Assembly: GCA_024449915.1 (NCBI GenBank)
Contig: JAMZAV010001293.1
Coordinates: 62,001-126,000 of the forward strand
Origin: Sweltsa coloradensis
Taxonomy: Eukaryota > Arthropoda > Insecta > Plecoptera > Chloroperlidae
DNA length: 64,000 nucleotides
Direction: 5' to 3'
Every line of letters starts with the position of its first letter. The first letter of the stretch is position 1. This document shows positions 1-10,678 of this stretch, piece after piece. The notes under the pieces were generated by a model. It made no database searches. It was not told where the DNA came from and was given only the letters and a program-made list of their open reading frames with translations. The position numbers were made by a program, and so were the translations under genes.

Positions 1-168
1 TTCAGAGATTTCGAAAGCCTCCAGAAAATTTCATCGCAATTGGAGTATCGGTTTAGCCGGAATCGTGCCAACAGACAGACAAAAATACAAAAAGAAAAAA
101 AAAACATTCCGGATTTTTTTCTCCAGTGTAGTGAAATGGAATCTTCGCTTCGCTCGCTACGCTCATCC
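1..168 (-). repeat. fragment of GGATGAGCG-ended repeat (family L)
   Basis: Read on the minus strand this begins GGATGAGCGTAGCGAGCG and continues with the same words as 3183-3400 and 55,352-55,540. Those words include a CACTGGAGAAAAAAATCCGGA block and a GTTAACACGATTCCG-like block. It is a truncated copy that runs off the window edge. No coding potential is visible. Confidence 0.75.
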
Positions 169-204
169 AATAAACCATGAATCACAAAAGCCTAAAAAAA
201 ATAT

Positions 205-575
205 ATATAACAACGTCATAGTCGCCTACTATAAAGCCAAGGTTAAACCATGGAATTATAAATAGTACTTCAAACATCATATATCCCAACTCTGGGGTTA
301 GAGAGAGGGTTTTTATTCTCCAGTTTATTTCGTATGTAGTCTAAAAGGCAGTGCATTCAGCATCAGCTGCTCTTCACACATTATTATTAAATTAAACAGA
401 CCAAGAATTTATACAGTTTTAAACTGGTGGCTGCATAGCTCAGTTGGTAAGAGCATAGCCCGGACAGCTAAGGTCCTGGGTTCAAACCCCGGTGTAGTCA
501 TTTTTTAATTTCTGTCTAAAGTACTAACACAACAACGTCATAGGCGCCTACTTTAAAGCCAAGGTTAAACATATA
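205..575 (+). repeat. tRNA-like composite repeat S1 with direct terminal repeats
   Basis: The same roughly 40-bp sequence (CATAGTCGCCTACTATAAAGCC and flanks, with small changes) stands at about 211-250 and 532-570. A tRNA-like head lies between them. Related copies are at 1058-1366 (inverted), 16,918-17,045, 40,843-40,975 and 46,600-46,800. The layout of a tRNA-like unit between short direct repeats suggests a SINE or a small non-autonomous retroelement; I do not recognise the family. Confidence 0.6.
429..500 (+). tRNA. tRNA-like head of repeat S1 (not a functional tRNA)
   Basis: The sequence folds as a cloverleaf. The acceptor stem is GGCTGCA with TGTAGTC, the D arm GCTC/GAGC, the T arm CTGGG/CCCGG with loop TTCAAAC. 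Pol III A- and B-box-like words (TAGCTCAGTTGG, GGTTCAAACCCC) are present. The anticodon stem is weak and position 33 is C rather than the near-invariant T, so it is a tRNA-derived repeat, not a decoding tRNA. Loop position gives GGA here and GGT in the copy at 46,690. Confidence 0.65.
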
Positions 576-652
576 TTAACCTTTTTAAGAAATAAATGTT
601 TTCCCGGTATATGCCACTCCTTGAGTTAATTTACTTCTCAACGTTTCGGAAA
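576..652 (-). mobile_element. PLE family F tail fragment
   Basis: On the minus strand this carries the CGAAACGTTGAGAAG word and the following GGAGTGGCATA segment found in the longer family F copies at 43,070-43,822. Only the terminal piece is present. It abuts a (TA)n tract, the usual setting of these copies in the window. Confidence 0.6.
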
Positions 653-679
653 TACAATATATACATATATATATAACAG

Positions 680-718
<39 letters not shown>
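653..718. repeat. (TA)n microsatellite
   Basis: A near-pure TA tract of about 60 bp ending in (GT)n. It separates two PLE tail fragments and is one of more than twenty TA tracts that border PLE pieces here. Confidence 0.9.
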
Positions 719-721
<3 letters not shown>

Positions 722-722
<1 letters not shown>

Positions 723-1045
723 TTTTGGATATTTTCTTGGCTGATATGAATTATTGAACTAGGTTTTTCGGTTCTCTGCAACGACAAGTTTTGCAGGGAC
801 TTTCGTCGAGTTGTTTTAATTCGCCATTTTTTTTATGTGCAGTGATTTCTGTTGTTTATATTTATTTTGTTGTACTGTATTTTGTTTTCCCAGTTTTGTT
901 CTGTATTTATCAATGTAATGTAGTTTCCGTTTTTTATTTTGTATTGGCCCGGAAGAAGATGGATGAAATTTCATCGAAACGTTGGCCTAATGTAAATAAA
1001 CGTGGCTTTATAACCGAAAAACCTATATTTAATAATATATACACC
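722..1045 (+). mobile_element. PLE family I tail with hammerhead-like motif
   Basis: A terminal PLE piece in plus orientation. It ends in the word AACCGAAAAACCTA next to a TA-rich tract, and the inverse of that tip occurs at about 760-790. The 943-990 segment holds the shared terminal hairpin. The 101-residue open frame across it is low-complexity and is not regarded as a gene. Confidence 0.55.
943..990 (+). ncRNA. hammerhead-like motif (family I)
   Basis: GGCC on both sides can pair as stem I. Inside come a GGAAGAA core (canonical CUGANGA is altered), a perfect stem II GATGAAA/TTTCATC, then GAAACGTTGG with a GUU cleavage triplet. The hammerhead origin follows from the known presence of such ribozymes in Penelope-like elements. 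The altered core makes self-cleavage doubtful. Confidence 0.5.
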
Positions 1046-1057
1046 TTTATATTCTTA

Positions 1058-1366
1058 CCAACTGAGCTATGCAGCCACCAATTTAAAACTGTCTAATTAT
1101 TGGTCTGTTTTGTACATTATTATTTATTGATAACGTGTGTTGAGCAGATTTCACTGCCTATTAGACTACATACGAAATTAACTTGGAGAATACAAGCCAT
1201 CTCTGTAACCCTATAGTTGGGATATATAATGTTTTACCTTGGCTTTATGGTAGGCGACTATGACGTCGTTATGTTAGTACTGGTGTAGTCACCTTTTTAA
1301 ATTTCTGTCTAACGTATTAACATAACAGCGTCATAGTCGCCTACTATAAAGCCAAGGTTAAATACT
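1058..1366 (-). repeat. inverted copy of tRNA-like repeat S1
   Basis: The minus strand repeats the 265-570 segment: the 5' portion around TATGTAGTCTAATAGGC, the first part of the tRNA-like head (GGTGGCTGCATAGCTCAGTTGGTA at its 3' side), and the GCGACTATGACG end. It forms an inverted pair with 205-575 around the PLE tails between them. Confidence 0.6.
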
Positions 1367-1974
1367 ATACTGAAAACGATCAATTAGGAAAATCACGTGA
1401 TTTTGGTTAGTCAAATACGTCAAAATGTTTCGTTTTGGCACCAAGACTACCAAACTGTCAAAACAAAACGAGTTCAAAACGAAAACGACGTCGATATCAC
1501 ATTTCAAGACTTGGGGTCCTGATGAACTCACCCTTGCTGAGCGCAGTGGCCGTGATTCGGGGCCAAATTTCCCAAAACCGCCAGCAGACATTTTAAAGTC
1601 GGGTCATCGATACCAGGGGGGCACGACCCGCTCACCTCGCGGGCGGGGGGGAGGGGGGCGCCATTCGTCCCCACGCGTGGTGCCGAAACTCCTGGAAGGA
1701 TGATAAGGTACAGGGTAGAGAAGAAATTGCAGCACTTTTGTCCATAGCAATACCACCCGAAAGGTGAATATTTTCACGCCACTTCAAAAGTTTAAACTGT
1801 AGATTCAATAGTTAATTTATGATTCCAATTTAGCAATGGATTGCCAGGAAGGTTGGAGATGGCAGCAAAAATATAAAAATATTTTATTTATATTGTGAAG
1901 TAGTGCTTTATTCACTAACACTTGGATACAGCATGGCTGCCATTATCAAGTTAATACAAATTCTAAAACATATA
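1367..1974. other. no recognisable feature
   Basis: Unique-looking sequence with a short GC-rich stretch near 1615-1690 (poly-G runs). A 92-residue open frame at 1425-1703 has no recognisable domain and ends in low-complexity RGRGGGG; I do not call it a gene. Confidence 0.5.
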
Positions 1975-2280
1975 AAACATACTAGTGAGAATGATAAGAA
2001 ACAAGATGTCTTTTAGTTGCATGCATGCATGCAACATGTGATGCAGGATGTATTTTAGTTTGCTAAGTTAGTGTAACGTATGATACAAGCTAAAACATAC
2101 TAGTGGTAATGATAGCAAATAGGATGTCTTTTAGTTTGCTAAATTAGTGCAACTAGTGAAATTAGTGCAACATGTGATGCAGGATGTATTTTTTGTTTGC
2201 TAGTTGTGTAAGTTATACATTAAAAAATATAGGGTAATGATAAGAAAAGGATGTCTTTTATTTGCTAATTTGCAACAAAA
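1975..2280. repeat. tandem repeat, period about 118 bp, ~2.6 units
   Basis: Units near 1975, 2093 and 2210 share AACATACTAGTG, AATGATA, GGATGTCTTTTAGTTTGCTAA and GTGATGCAGGATGTATTTT. A short (GCAT)n palindrome, TGCATGCATGCATGCA, lies in the first unit. Confidence 0.7.
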
Positions 2281-3182
2281 GGTGGGCCAAAAAAAAGTAA
2301 AAAAAACTCGAATTAAAAAATGTAATCATTAAAAAAACGCAACAACTGAGAAGTTTCAAACGTGGAATACACTTTGATGTAGGTATACATCAAAGCAGCG
2401 AGATAGATGGAGAGAGTGAGAGAGAGCGATCGAGGAAGGTAACCAGCTGCGCACAACTCAACAGAAGTAAAATATCCAACACAATATGTAAGAGGCGTCC
2501 AAGTCCAAATTGAAACAAACCGCCAATATCTGGCACAGCAACCCTCTTTTGAAGAAATTAATTCCTTGAAAAAAGTTTCATAATTCAAAGCCCATCATTC
2601 ACGCCTTGATAGGAAACAAACAGCAGAAAGATGTAATTCCCCACAAATACAAAAAAAACGGCAGCCAAGCTCTCCTTCAAAAGTCTTAGGCTGAGAATGC
2701 TGTGAGATAATACAGAAGTTGAGCAAAGATTTTCATTCTTTCTCCCTAGTTTCGTATTAAAAAGAAGAAAGATCATTTCGCCTGTTGATAAGCGCCAAGC
2801 CAACCATTTTCGAGGTAAAAAAGTTAAATTTTTAAACTCAAAATCATATAAAAAAATTGCCCGGCCATTGACGTTTTGGAGTTCTCGTTATGAACCAAAT
2901 CCAATGTCCAAAAACGCAGTTGTGTGTGCCGTGTGTGACATGTGACAAAACATTTTCGATTAGGTGTATTTAATTAATTTATACAACTCGCAATACAACT
3001 TTTCTTCACATCATAAGAATGCTGGAAAGTCTAGAAGTTAATATGAATAGCTTGTTGTTACCAGTGTGCATGTACGTATAAGAATGTTACGTGACAATCG
3101 ATTGTGTTTCAGGTGTACATTGTTATACTTATTATGTCAAAAGACACTAATTAATTAAATACACCTGTTTTAATGTTTATTT
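2281..3182. other. no recognisable feature
   Basis: AT-rich sequence with short open frames only (91 and 72 residues on the minus strand). Neither shows a domain, splice context or repetition in the window. Confidence 0.5.
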
Positions 3183-3922
3183 TTGGATGAGCGTAGCGAG
3201 CGACGCGAAGATTCCATTCTACTACACTGGAGAAAAAAATCCGGAATGTTTTTTTTTTCTTTTCTTTTTTTTCTTTTTTGTATTTTTGTGTGTCTGTTAA
3301 CACGATTCCGGCTAAACCGATACTCCAATTGCGATGCAATTTTATGGAGACCTTTGAAATCTCTCAACTTAGAACTGCAACGTTTTTGAGCGCAATCGGG
3401 AAATTTTTTCTTATAAAAAAAAGCAATTTCACGATTTTTTTCTATTTTTAAAAAATTTCTTCAACTTATAACACCTACATGCTTTATTCGATTGTAATGA
3501 TTTTTTCACAGAACCTTAATTTTATGAATTTAGATATTCGTGTGAAATTTGAGCGTAATCGAAAAATTATTTCTCATGAAAATCGAAATTTTACGGGTTT
3601 TTTCTTTTTTAAAACAATTCTTTGACTTATAACACCTACATGCTTTATCCAATTGTAATGATTTTTTCACAGAACCTTAATTTCATGAATTAATATACTC
3701 GTGTTAAATTTGAGCGCAATCGATTAATCATTTCTTATGAAACTTGCAATTTTACGATTTTTTTCTTTTTTAAAAATTACGATTACGATTACGGAATAAT
3801 GTTAATTTTTTATTTTATTTAATTTAATTTAAAAAAATCTTCAACTTTGTAATGATTTTTTCACAGAACAACAGAAAATCCGCGTAACACATGGCAGCTC
3901 AATGCACCAATTACGCTCATCC
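3183..3922 (+). mobile_element. family L element, GGATGAGCGTA terminal inverted repeats
   Basis: It starts TTGGATGAGCGTAGCG and ends AATTACGCTCATCCAA, giving an 11-bp inverted terminal pair. The interior contains two to three ~165-bp tandem units (from about 3470 and 3640) sharing CACCTACATGCTTTA, TTTTTCACAGAACCTTAATTT and GAGCGCAATCGA. The same unit recurs at 55,560-55,890 and 57,300-57,600. No protein is evident, so it is probably a non-autonomous DNA transposon. Confidence 0.6.
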
Positions 3923-4170
3923 AACAACGCGGCGGGACTTAAGCGTTTTCCTCGTATTATTATTTTTCACACAAATCTATTCCCCTCTACAATATGCTTG
4001 CCAATGGTTCTCAGTTTGGCTGAGTTTGATTTTACACAACAAATGGTGATAAAATCAATTAATTCGATGAATTAATAAATTCAATCAACGGGAAAGTAGC
4101 ATGAACTTAATTTTGGGACTATTTATATATACATATATGTATATATGATATGATATATGATGATATATAT

Positions 4171-4940
4171 ATGATAAAAACAAGGATCTTGGGTAAAACC
4201 GCGTCGAAAATAAGATGAACCAGGGCAGAACCTGGGCGTCCACCGACGTTTCGGCTGTACTACGTCAGACATTTTCAAGGTTGACTGTGACTCTACGGAG
4301 ACTGGAGTCACAGTGGTTGGCAAGCACGCAGCGCCCGCCTTATATAGCCTCGGCTAACGGTGCGGGGCGGCGAGGTTATATAGAAAATAGGTGCGGGGCG
4401 GCGAGGTCATATCGTAAAAAGGTGCGGGGCGGCGATGTCATATCGATAAAACATATACGGATGGTGGCAATTGAGAAACAAAATAGCACAGCTTACTGTA
4501 CAGTGAAACCCTTTTAGTCCTGCTTCTTGTCATAGGGCCTGATTGGTTGTCATTTGAAATGTTATTCGTGCTTGGAATCATGGAATCTGAAATTAGCACC
4601 ACCTCTGAGGGATTTGGCTGAATAGGTCTACGGACTACATTTCGAGGCATGAGTTCAGGTTTCCAAGCAAGAGGGAGGCTCTGGCTATCATCTCTTTTGT
4701 TCGTGTTATTCGGCCGTTCTCAATTTCCACAGATTCACGGATAATACGTGGCTTGAGCTGTTGTACAGGACAAATAGTTTTTGTTTTGTCAAAATCTATC
4801 ACATGCGAGCAAGCTTTAGCATGTTGAGCCAGGGCTGATTTCTTGTCACCTGTTTTCACAGCATTAGAGTGTTCATTTATGCTCACTGTCTGCCTGTTTG
4901 GCCTATGTACGTTTGATCGCAGTCGCCACAGGGAACCTCA
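4171..4940 (-). pseudogene. PLE family A, 5'-truncated 3' part (GIY-YIG C-terminus)
   Basis: Read on the minus strand, the copy begins inside the GIY-YIG endonuclease (EVPCGDCDQTYIGQTGR) and continues with the basic tail (KSALAQHAKA, KPRIIRESVEIE). It then passes through an untranslated tail with three imperfect GC-rich ~37-bp repeats (GGTGCGGGGCGGCGAGG type) and the terminal hairpin plus ATCTTGGGTAAAACCGCG tip. The reading frame is broken by indels. The upstream border is a (TA)n tract. The family is a Penelope-like element: reverse transcriptase fused to GIY-YIG nuclease. Confidence 0.85.
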
Positions 4941-4961
4941 TATATATATATATATATATGA

Positions 4962-6097
4962 TAAAAACAAGAATCTTGGGTAAAACCGCGTCGAAAATAA
5001 GATGAACCAGGGCAGAACCTGGGCGTCCACCGACGTTTCGTCTGTACTACGTCAGACATTATCAAGGTTGACTGTGACTCTACGGAGGTTGGAGTCACAG
5101 TGGTTGGAAAGGGCACGCTGCGCCCGCCTTATATAGCCTCGGCTGAAGGTGCGGGGGGGGCGAGGTTATATAGAAAATAGGTGCGGGGCGGTGAGGTCAT
5201 ATCGTGAAAAGGTGCGGGGCGGCGATATCATATCGATAAAATATATACGGATGGTGGCAATTGAGAAACAAAATAGCAGAGCTTACTGTAGTGAAACCCT
5301 TTTAGTCCGGCTTCTTGTCATAGAGCCTGATTGGTTGTCTTTTGAAAAGTTATTCGTGCTTGGAATTATGGAATCTGAAATTGCACCACCTCTGAGGGAT
5401 TTGGCTGAATAGGTCTACGGACTACATTTCGAGGCATGAGTGCAGGTTTCCAAGCAAGAGGGAGGCTCTGTCTATCATCTCTTTGTTCATGTTATTCGGC
5501 CGTTTCTCAATTTCCCAGATTCACGGATAATACGTGGCTTGAGCTGTTGTACGGGACAAATAGTTTTTTTTTTTGTCAAAATCTATCACATGCGAGAAGC
5601 TTTAGCATGTTGAGCCAGGGCTGTTTTCTTGTCACCTGTTTCACTGCATTAGAGTGTTCTTTTATCCTCACTGCTATGCGTCTGCCTGTTTGGCCTATGT
5701 ACGTTTGATCGCAGTCGCCACAGGGAACCTCATAAACCTCTTTCTTTCAGATGAACAGAGTTCTTTTGCACTTCTCAAAAAAGGAGCTGATTTTTCTGTC
5801 AGTGGAGAAAATGGTTTCGATGTTTTTACGATTGAGGATTCTACCTATGACGTTGTGGTACCCTTGACATACGGAAGAAAAGCTTTAGACCGTGGTTTCT
5901 CCTTGTCCTCAGTATCAACTTCAGATTTCTTCAGTTCACTTTTAAACGCTCTGGTTATGTCTCGGTCCAAGTAACCATTGAGTGATAGAGCTTCACGGAG
6001 CTTGTCAAATTCCTCTCTTGAGTGAGATTTGTCAGTAAGGTTCCTGGACCGGGTGACCAGAGTGTTAACCACTGAAAATAACTGTGAAGGACGGTGG
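4962..6097 (-). pseudogene. PLE family A, minus half of inverted pair 1
   Basis: This carries the same tail as the copy at 4171-4940 but extends further upstream. It includes the linker between reverse transcriptase and endonuclease (REEFDKLREALSLNGYL and KAFLPYVKGTT) and the GIY-YIG core (EVPCGDCDQTYIGQTGR around 4925-5120 of its sister; here near 5690-5740). It is cut off upstream inside the HHRPSQL segment and joined head-to-head to the plus-strand copy. A 9-bp repeat, GGACGGTGG, stands on both sides of the junction. Several frameshifts make it non-coding. Confidence 0.85.
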
Positions 6098-8472
6098 TGA
6101 GGACGGTGGACGTTGAGGAAGTCACCACTGCAGTGTTAGCTAAGGGTTTCAATTTTGCGGTGGCCCCCAGTCATTTGCCGGTGGAAGACATCATATGTGG
6201 AGTAGAATCTGCTGTTATGGGCTTTCCAGATGAGGAAGCAGAGCAGGTGCGGCAAGATGTTGCAAAGGTCCTCCATAAGGCCAAGCCTCCCACTAGGAAT
6301 ATCCCAGCCTCTGAGCTACGTGCCCTTAAGGAGTTGAAGAAAAATACTAGCATCATAGTTCCCTGCCAGCAGAAAAAGGGGGAAATGCCACCGTAAAAAC
6401 TAAAACAGCTCTGATTATAAGGACAAGATGTTAGCCCTACTTGAAGATAAGGCATATAAGGCTACCCCAGAGACCGACTACTTACCTAGAAAAGACATCT
6501 AGGAGCCTTATACTTTCCTCTAATATTGACCCTGAAGCCCCCAGAAATTTCTCATTCCTAGGGAAAAGGGTCTCTCGTATTCCAAAACTGTATGGGTTGC
6601 CCAAAATCCACAAACCCGGAGCCCCCTTGGGGACCCATAGTGAGCGCAGTAGGGTCACCCACACAAGCTCTGGCCAGATATGTCGCTAAGAGGTTCCAAC
6701 CTTACTCGGAGGATGCTGCGTCCTATGTGAAAAACTCCTCTCACCTGATCCAGCTGATCAAAGAAGGGAAGGTTCGCCCTGGGGACATTTTGGTAGTTTT
6801 GATGTGGTTTCCCTATTTACCAACATACCGGTGAAGGAGGCCCTTGTTACCATTGAAACAAACCTATGGCATACCCGAAGGACATCATGAAGTTAGCAAG
6901 GCATTGCATGTCTTCTACATATTTTATTTATGAAAAAAAGTTTTATAAACAAGTGGAGGGAGCTCCAATGGGCTCGCCGCTATCACCAGCTACTGCCAAC
7001 TTATTCATGATAGATTTTGAGAATAAGGCCCTAGCTGCAGCTCCTTAAAAACCATCTTTTGGATACGATATTGTGGACGACGTCTATGCCTTTTGGGCCC
7101 CCATGGTGTGGACAAGCTGAATGATTTTCTTCACTTTCTAAATGGTATCCATTCGAATATTCAGTTCACCATGGCAGTAGAATCCAACGACTCACTTGCT
7201 TTTTCTCGATGTTTGATAATAAAGAATGTTGATGGCAGTTTGGGACACACAGTCTATAGAAACCCACCCACACCAATCGGTATCTGAATGCTGCTTCTCA
7301 CCACCGTCCTTCACAGTTATATTCAGTGGTTAACACTCTGGTCACCCGTCCAGGAACCTTACTGACAATCTCACTCAAGAGAGGAATTTAAAAAGCTCCG
7401 TGAAGCTCTCTCACTCAATGGTTACTTGGACGAGACATAACCAGAGCGTTTTAAACGTGAACTGAAGAAATCTGAGGATGATACTGAGGACAAGGAGAAA
7501 CCCACGGTCAAAAGCTTTCTTCCGTATGTCAAGGGTACCACAGACGTCATAGGTAGAATCCTCAATCGTAAGAACATCGAAACCATTTTCTCCACTGACA
7601 GAAAAATCAGCTCCTTTTTGAGAAGTGCAAAGGACTTGTTCATCTGGAAGAAAGAGGGGTTTATGAGGTTCCCTGTGGCGACTGCGATCAAACGTACATA
7701 GGCCAAACAGGCAGACGCATAGCAGTGAGGATAAATGAACACTCTAATTTCAGTGAAAACAGGTGGGCAAGAAATCAGCCCTGGCTCAACATGCTAAAGC
7801 TTACTCGCATGTGATAGATTTTGACAAACAAAAAAAATTTGTCCTGTAAAACAGCTCAAGCCACGTATTATCCGTGAATCTGTGGAAATTTAGAAACCCG
7901 GGCCCAATAAAAATGAACAAAAGAGATGTAGCCAGAGCCTCCCTCTTGCTTGGAAACCTGCACTCATGCCGCGAAATGTAGTCCGTAGACCTATTCAGCC
8001 CAAAACCCTCAGAGGTGGTGCAAATTTCAGATTCCATAATTCCAAGCACGAATAACTTTTCAAAAGACAACAATCAGGCCCTATGACAAGAAGCCGGACT
8101 AAAAGGTTTCACTACAGTAAGCGGTGCTTTTTGTTTCTCAATTGCCACCATCCGTATATATTTTATCGATATGACATCGCCGCCCGCACCTTTCACGATA
8201 TGACCTCGCCGCTCCCCACCTATTTTCTATATAACCTCGCCGCCCCGCACCTTCAGCCGAGGCTATATAGGCGGGCGCTGCGTGCTTGCCAACCACTGTG
8301 ACTCCAAAACCCCCGTAGAGTCACAGTCAAAACCCTTTATAATGTCTGACGTTTGTACAGACGAAACGTCGGTGGACGCCCAGGTTCTGCCCTGGTTCAT
8401 CTTATTTTCGACGCGGTTTTACCCAAGATTTTTGTTTTTATCCCATGACGGGCCGCGAAAACCTACAACAAT

Positions 8473-8475
<3 letters not shown>
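6098..8475 (+). pseudogene. PLE family A, longest copy: RT plus GIY-YIG, broken frames
   Basis: In plus-strand order one can read the N-terminal region (LAKGFNFAVAP near 6135) and RT finger motifs (YGLPKIHKPGAP near 6590; SAVGSPTQALA near 6640). Next come the palm motif FDVVSLFTNIP near 6795 in shifted frames and GAPMGSPLSPATANLF near 6960. The catalytic VDD box is near 7070, with one extra base in the codon before it. After LGHTVYR near 7245 come the linker (AFLPYVKGTT near 7515) and the GIY-YIG core near 7655. The tail ends at the ATCCATATATA tip near 8475. At least six frame changes are seen. The role of the intact family is target-nicked reverse transcription of its own RNA. Only its N-terminus is missing, so it is the most complete family A copy. 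Confidence 0.9.
8330..8375 (+). ncRNA. hammerhead-like motif (family A)
   Basis: The segment ends TACAGACGAAACGTCGGTGG. In sister copies (for example 11,430-11,475) stem II is GTCTG/CAGAC, flanked by TTGAAAA and GAAACGTC, with ACC/GGT as a short stem I. The core has UUGA in place of CUGA. In this copy the upstream strand is disturbed by odd AAAACCC runs. Confidence 0.45.

Positions 8476-8503
<28 letters not shown>
8470..8503. repeat. (TA)n microsatellite
   Basis: A pure TA tract separating the tail of a plus-strand PLE copy from the tail of the next minus-strand copy, so two tails meet in one TA tract. Confidence 0.9.
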
Positions 8504-8507
<4 letters not shown>

Positions 8508-9590
8508 AAAACAAGGATCTTGGGTAAAAAACCCCGTCGAAAATAAGATGAACCTGGGCAGAACCTGGGCGTCCACCGACGTTTCGTCTGTACTACTTCA
8601 GACATTTTCAAGGTTGACTGTGACTCTACGGAGGTTGGAGTCACATTGGTTGGCAAACACGCAGCGCCCCCCCTTATATAGCCTCGGCTGAAGGTGCGGG
8701 GCGGCGAGGTTATATAGGAAATAGGTGCGGGGCGCGAGGTCATATCGTGAAAAGGGCGGGGCGGTGATGTCCATATCGAAAAAATATATACGGATGGTGG
8801 GCCCAAATTTAGAAACAAAATAGCACAGGGTTACTGTAGTGAAACCTTTTTAGTCCGGCTTCTTGTCATAGGGCATGATTGGTTGTCTTTTTAAATGTTA
8901 TTCGTGCGTAGAATTAGGAATCTGAAATTTGCACCACCTATGAGGGATTTGGCTGAAAAGGTCTACGGAATACATTTCGAGGCATGAGTGGGAGGTTTCC
9001 AAGCAAGAGGGAGGCTATGGTTATCATCTCTTTTGTTCATGTTATTCGGCCGTTTCTCAATTTCCACAGATTCAAGGATAATACGTGGCTTGAGCTGTTG
9101 TACAGGACAAATAGTTTTTGTTTTGTCAAAATCTATCACATGCGAGTAAGCTTTAGCATGTTGAGCCAGGGCTGATTTCTTGTCACCTGCTTTCACAGCA
9201 TTAGAGTGTTCATTTATCCTCACTGCTATGGGGTCTGCCTGTTTGGCCTATGTACGTTTGATCGCAGTCGCCAAAGGGAAAACCCCATAAACCCCCCTTT
9301 CGTCCAGATGAACAGAGTCCTTAGCACTCTCAAAAAGGAGCTGATTTTTCTGTCAGTGGAGAAAATGGTTTCGATGTTCTTACGATTAAGGATTCTACCC
9401 ATGACGTCTGTGGTACCCTGGGCATATGGAAAAAAAACTTTAGACCGTGGTTTCTCCTTGTCTTCAGTATCATCCTAGATTTTTTAGTCACATTTAAACG
9501 CTCTGGTTATATCTCGGTCCAAGTAACCATTGAGTGAGAGAGCTTTACGGAGCTTGTCAAATTCCTCTCTTGAGTGACATTTGTCAGTAA
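8503..9590 (-). pseudogene. PLE family A, minus half of inverted pair 2
   Basis: On the minus strand it covers the linker (KPW.. to PYAQGT near 9420), the GIY-YIG region near 9240-9300 and the basic tail (KSALAQHAKAYSHVIDFDK), followed by the GC-rich repeat tail. Its truncated upstream end joins the next plus copy at about 9591. Unlike its sisters it contains runs such as GGGCCCAAATTT (8799-8810) and GAAAACCCC (9280), which look like consensus artefacts. Confidence 0.85.
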
Positions 9591-10320
9591 GGAGATTGTA
9601 ACTAATGCTGTGAAAGCAGGTGACAAGAAAACAAAACCCTGGCTCAACATGCTAAAGCTTACACGCATGTGATAGATTTTGACAAAACAAAAACTATTTG
9701 TCCTGTACAACAGCTCAAGCCACGTATTATCCGTGAATCTGTGGAAATTGAGAAACGGCCGAATAACATGAACAAAAAAGATGATAGCCAGAGCCTCCCT
9801 CTTGCTTGAGAGAAACGCACTCATGCCTCCGAAATGTAGTCCGTAGACCTATTCAGCCAAATCCCTCAGAGGTGGTTGCAAATTTCCCGATTATATAATT
9901 CTAAGCACGAATAACATTTCAAAAGACAACCAATCAGGCCCCAAAGACAAGAAGCCGGACTAAAAAGGTTTCACTACAGTAAGCTGTGCTATTTTGTTTC
10001 TTAATTGCCACCATCCGTATATATTTTTCGATATGACATCGCCGCCCCGCACCTTTCACGATATGACTCGCCGTCCCGCACCATTTTCTATATAACCTCG
10101 CCGCCCGCACCTTCAGCCGAGGCTATTAAGGCGGCGCTGCGTGCTTGCCAACCCCTGTGACTCCAACCTCCGTTTGAGTCACAGTCAACCTTGAAATGTC
10201 GACGTAGTACAGACGAACGTTGGTGGACGCCAGGTTCTGCCCTGGTTCATCTTATTTTCGACCGGTTTACCCAAGATCCTTGTTTTTATCCTATGACGGG
10301 CCGCGAAAACCTACAAAAAA
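9591..10320 (+). pseudogene. PLE family A, plus half of inverted pair 2
   Basis: This copy begins within the endonuclease (NAVKAGDKK) and runs to the terminal tip at about 10,320. The encoded tail ALAQHAKAYTHVIDFDK and KPRIIRESVEIEKR is recognisable through several indels. It is followed by a short TA tract and by family B tails. Confidence 0.85.
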
Positions 10321-10333
10321 TCTATAATATATA

Positions 10334-10655
10334 TATGCAGACATTTTATTTTGGGTAGTCCGTGTGGTTTTATTATTAGTTCCAACGTTTCGGGCAGTTC
10401 TCCCTGCCCATCTTCAAGGAAATTTAAAACATAAAACCTGGTTATATATATAGTACCTATGTTTTTAAGCTTTTTGGTTTTTGTCCTGTTTTCCAGCTGG
10501 GAGTGCCTGTTTAAAAAGTAAGGTTTTTTTTTTGTTTTGACATTACTCTATGTTTCAAATTTCTTGAAGATGGGCAGGGAGAACTGCCCGAAACGTTGGA
10601 ACTAATAACAAAACCACACGGAAATACCTGAAAATACAATGTCTGCATATATATA
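10334..10655. mobile_element. PLE family B, inverted pair of solo tails
   Basis: The minus arm (about 10,334-10,430) and the plus arm (about 10,431-10,655) each carry the TGTCTGCATAT tip, CCACACGGA and the hairpin GGGCAG/CTGCCC followed by GAAACGTTGGAAC. No coding sequence remains between them, so this is the smallest form of the head-to-head pair. Confidence 0.8.
10559..10600 (+). ncRNA. hammerhead-like motif (family B)
   Basis: Stem I TTTC/GGAA (short), core TTGAAGA (canonical CUGANGA with C3 changed to U), stem II GGGCAG/CTGCCC with a GGAGAA loop, then GAAACGTT. The mirror copy is at 10,381-10,420. The architecture fits the minimal type I hammerheads described in PLEs. The C3 change should weaken or abolish cleavage. 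Confidence 0.5.
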
Positions 10656-10678
10656 TATATATAATTAAACATATATAT

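Noticed and set aside
429..500. Functional tRNA-Ser or tRNA-Thr gene
   Set aside because: Anticodon stem is weak, C33 is present, anticodon differs between copies, and tRNA-Ser would need a long variable arm.
791..1096. 101-residue hydrophobic open frame, membrane-protein-like
   Set aside because: T-rich PLE tail; it overlaps the hammerhead-like hairpin and the inverted S1 repeat, and ends inside the tRNA-like head.
1425..1703. 92-codon frame with conserved-looking start
   Set aside because: The second half is poly-G derived, the first half consists of AAAACGA repeats, and there is no domain or splice context.
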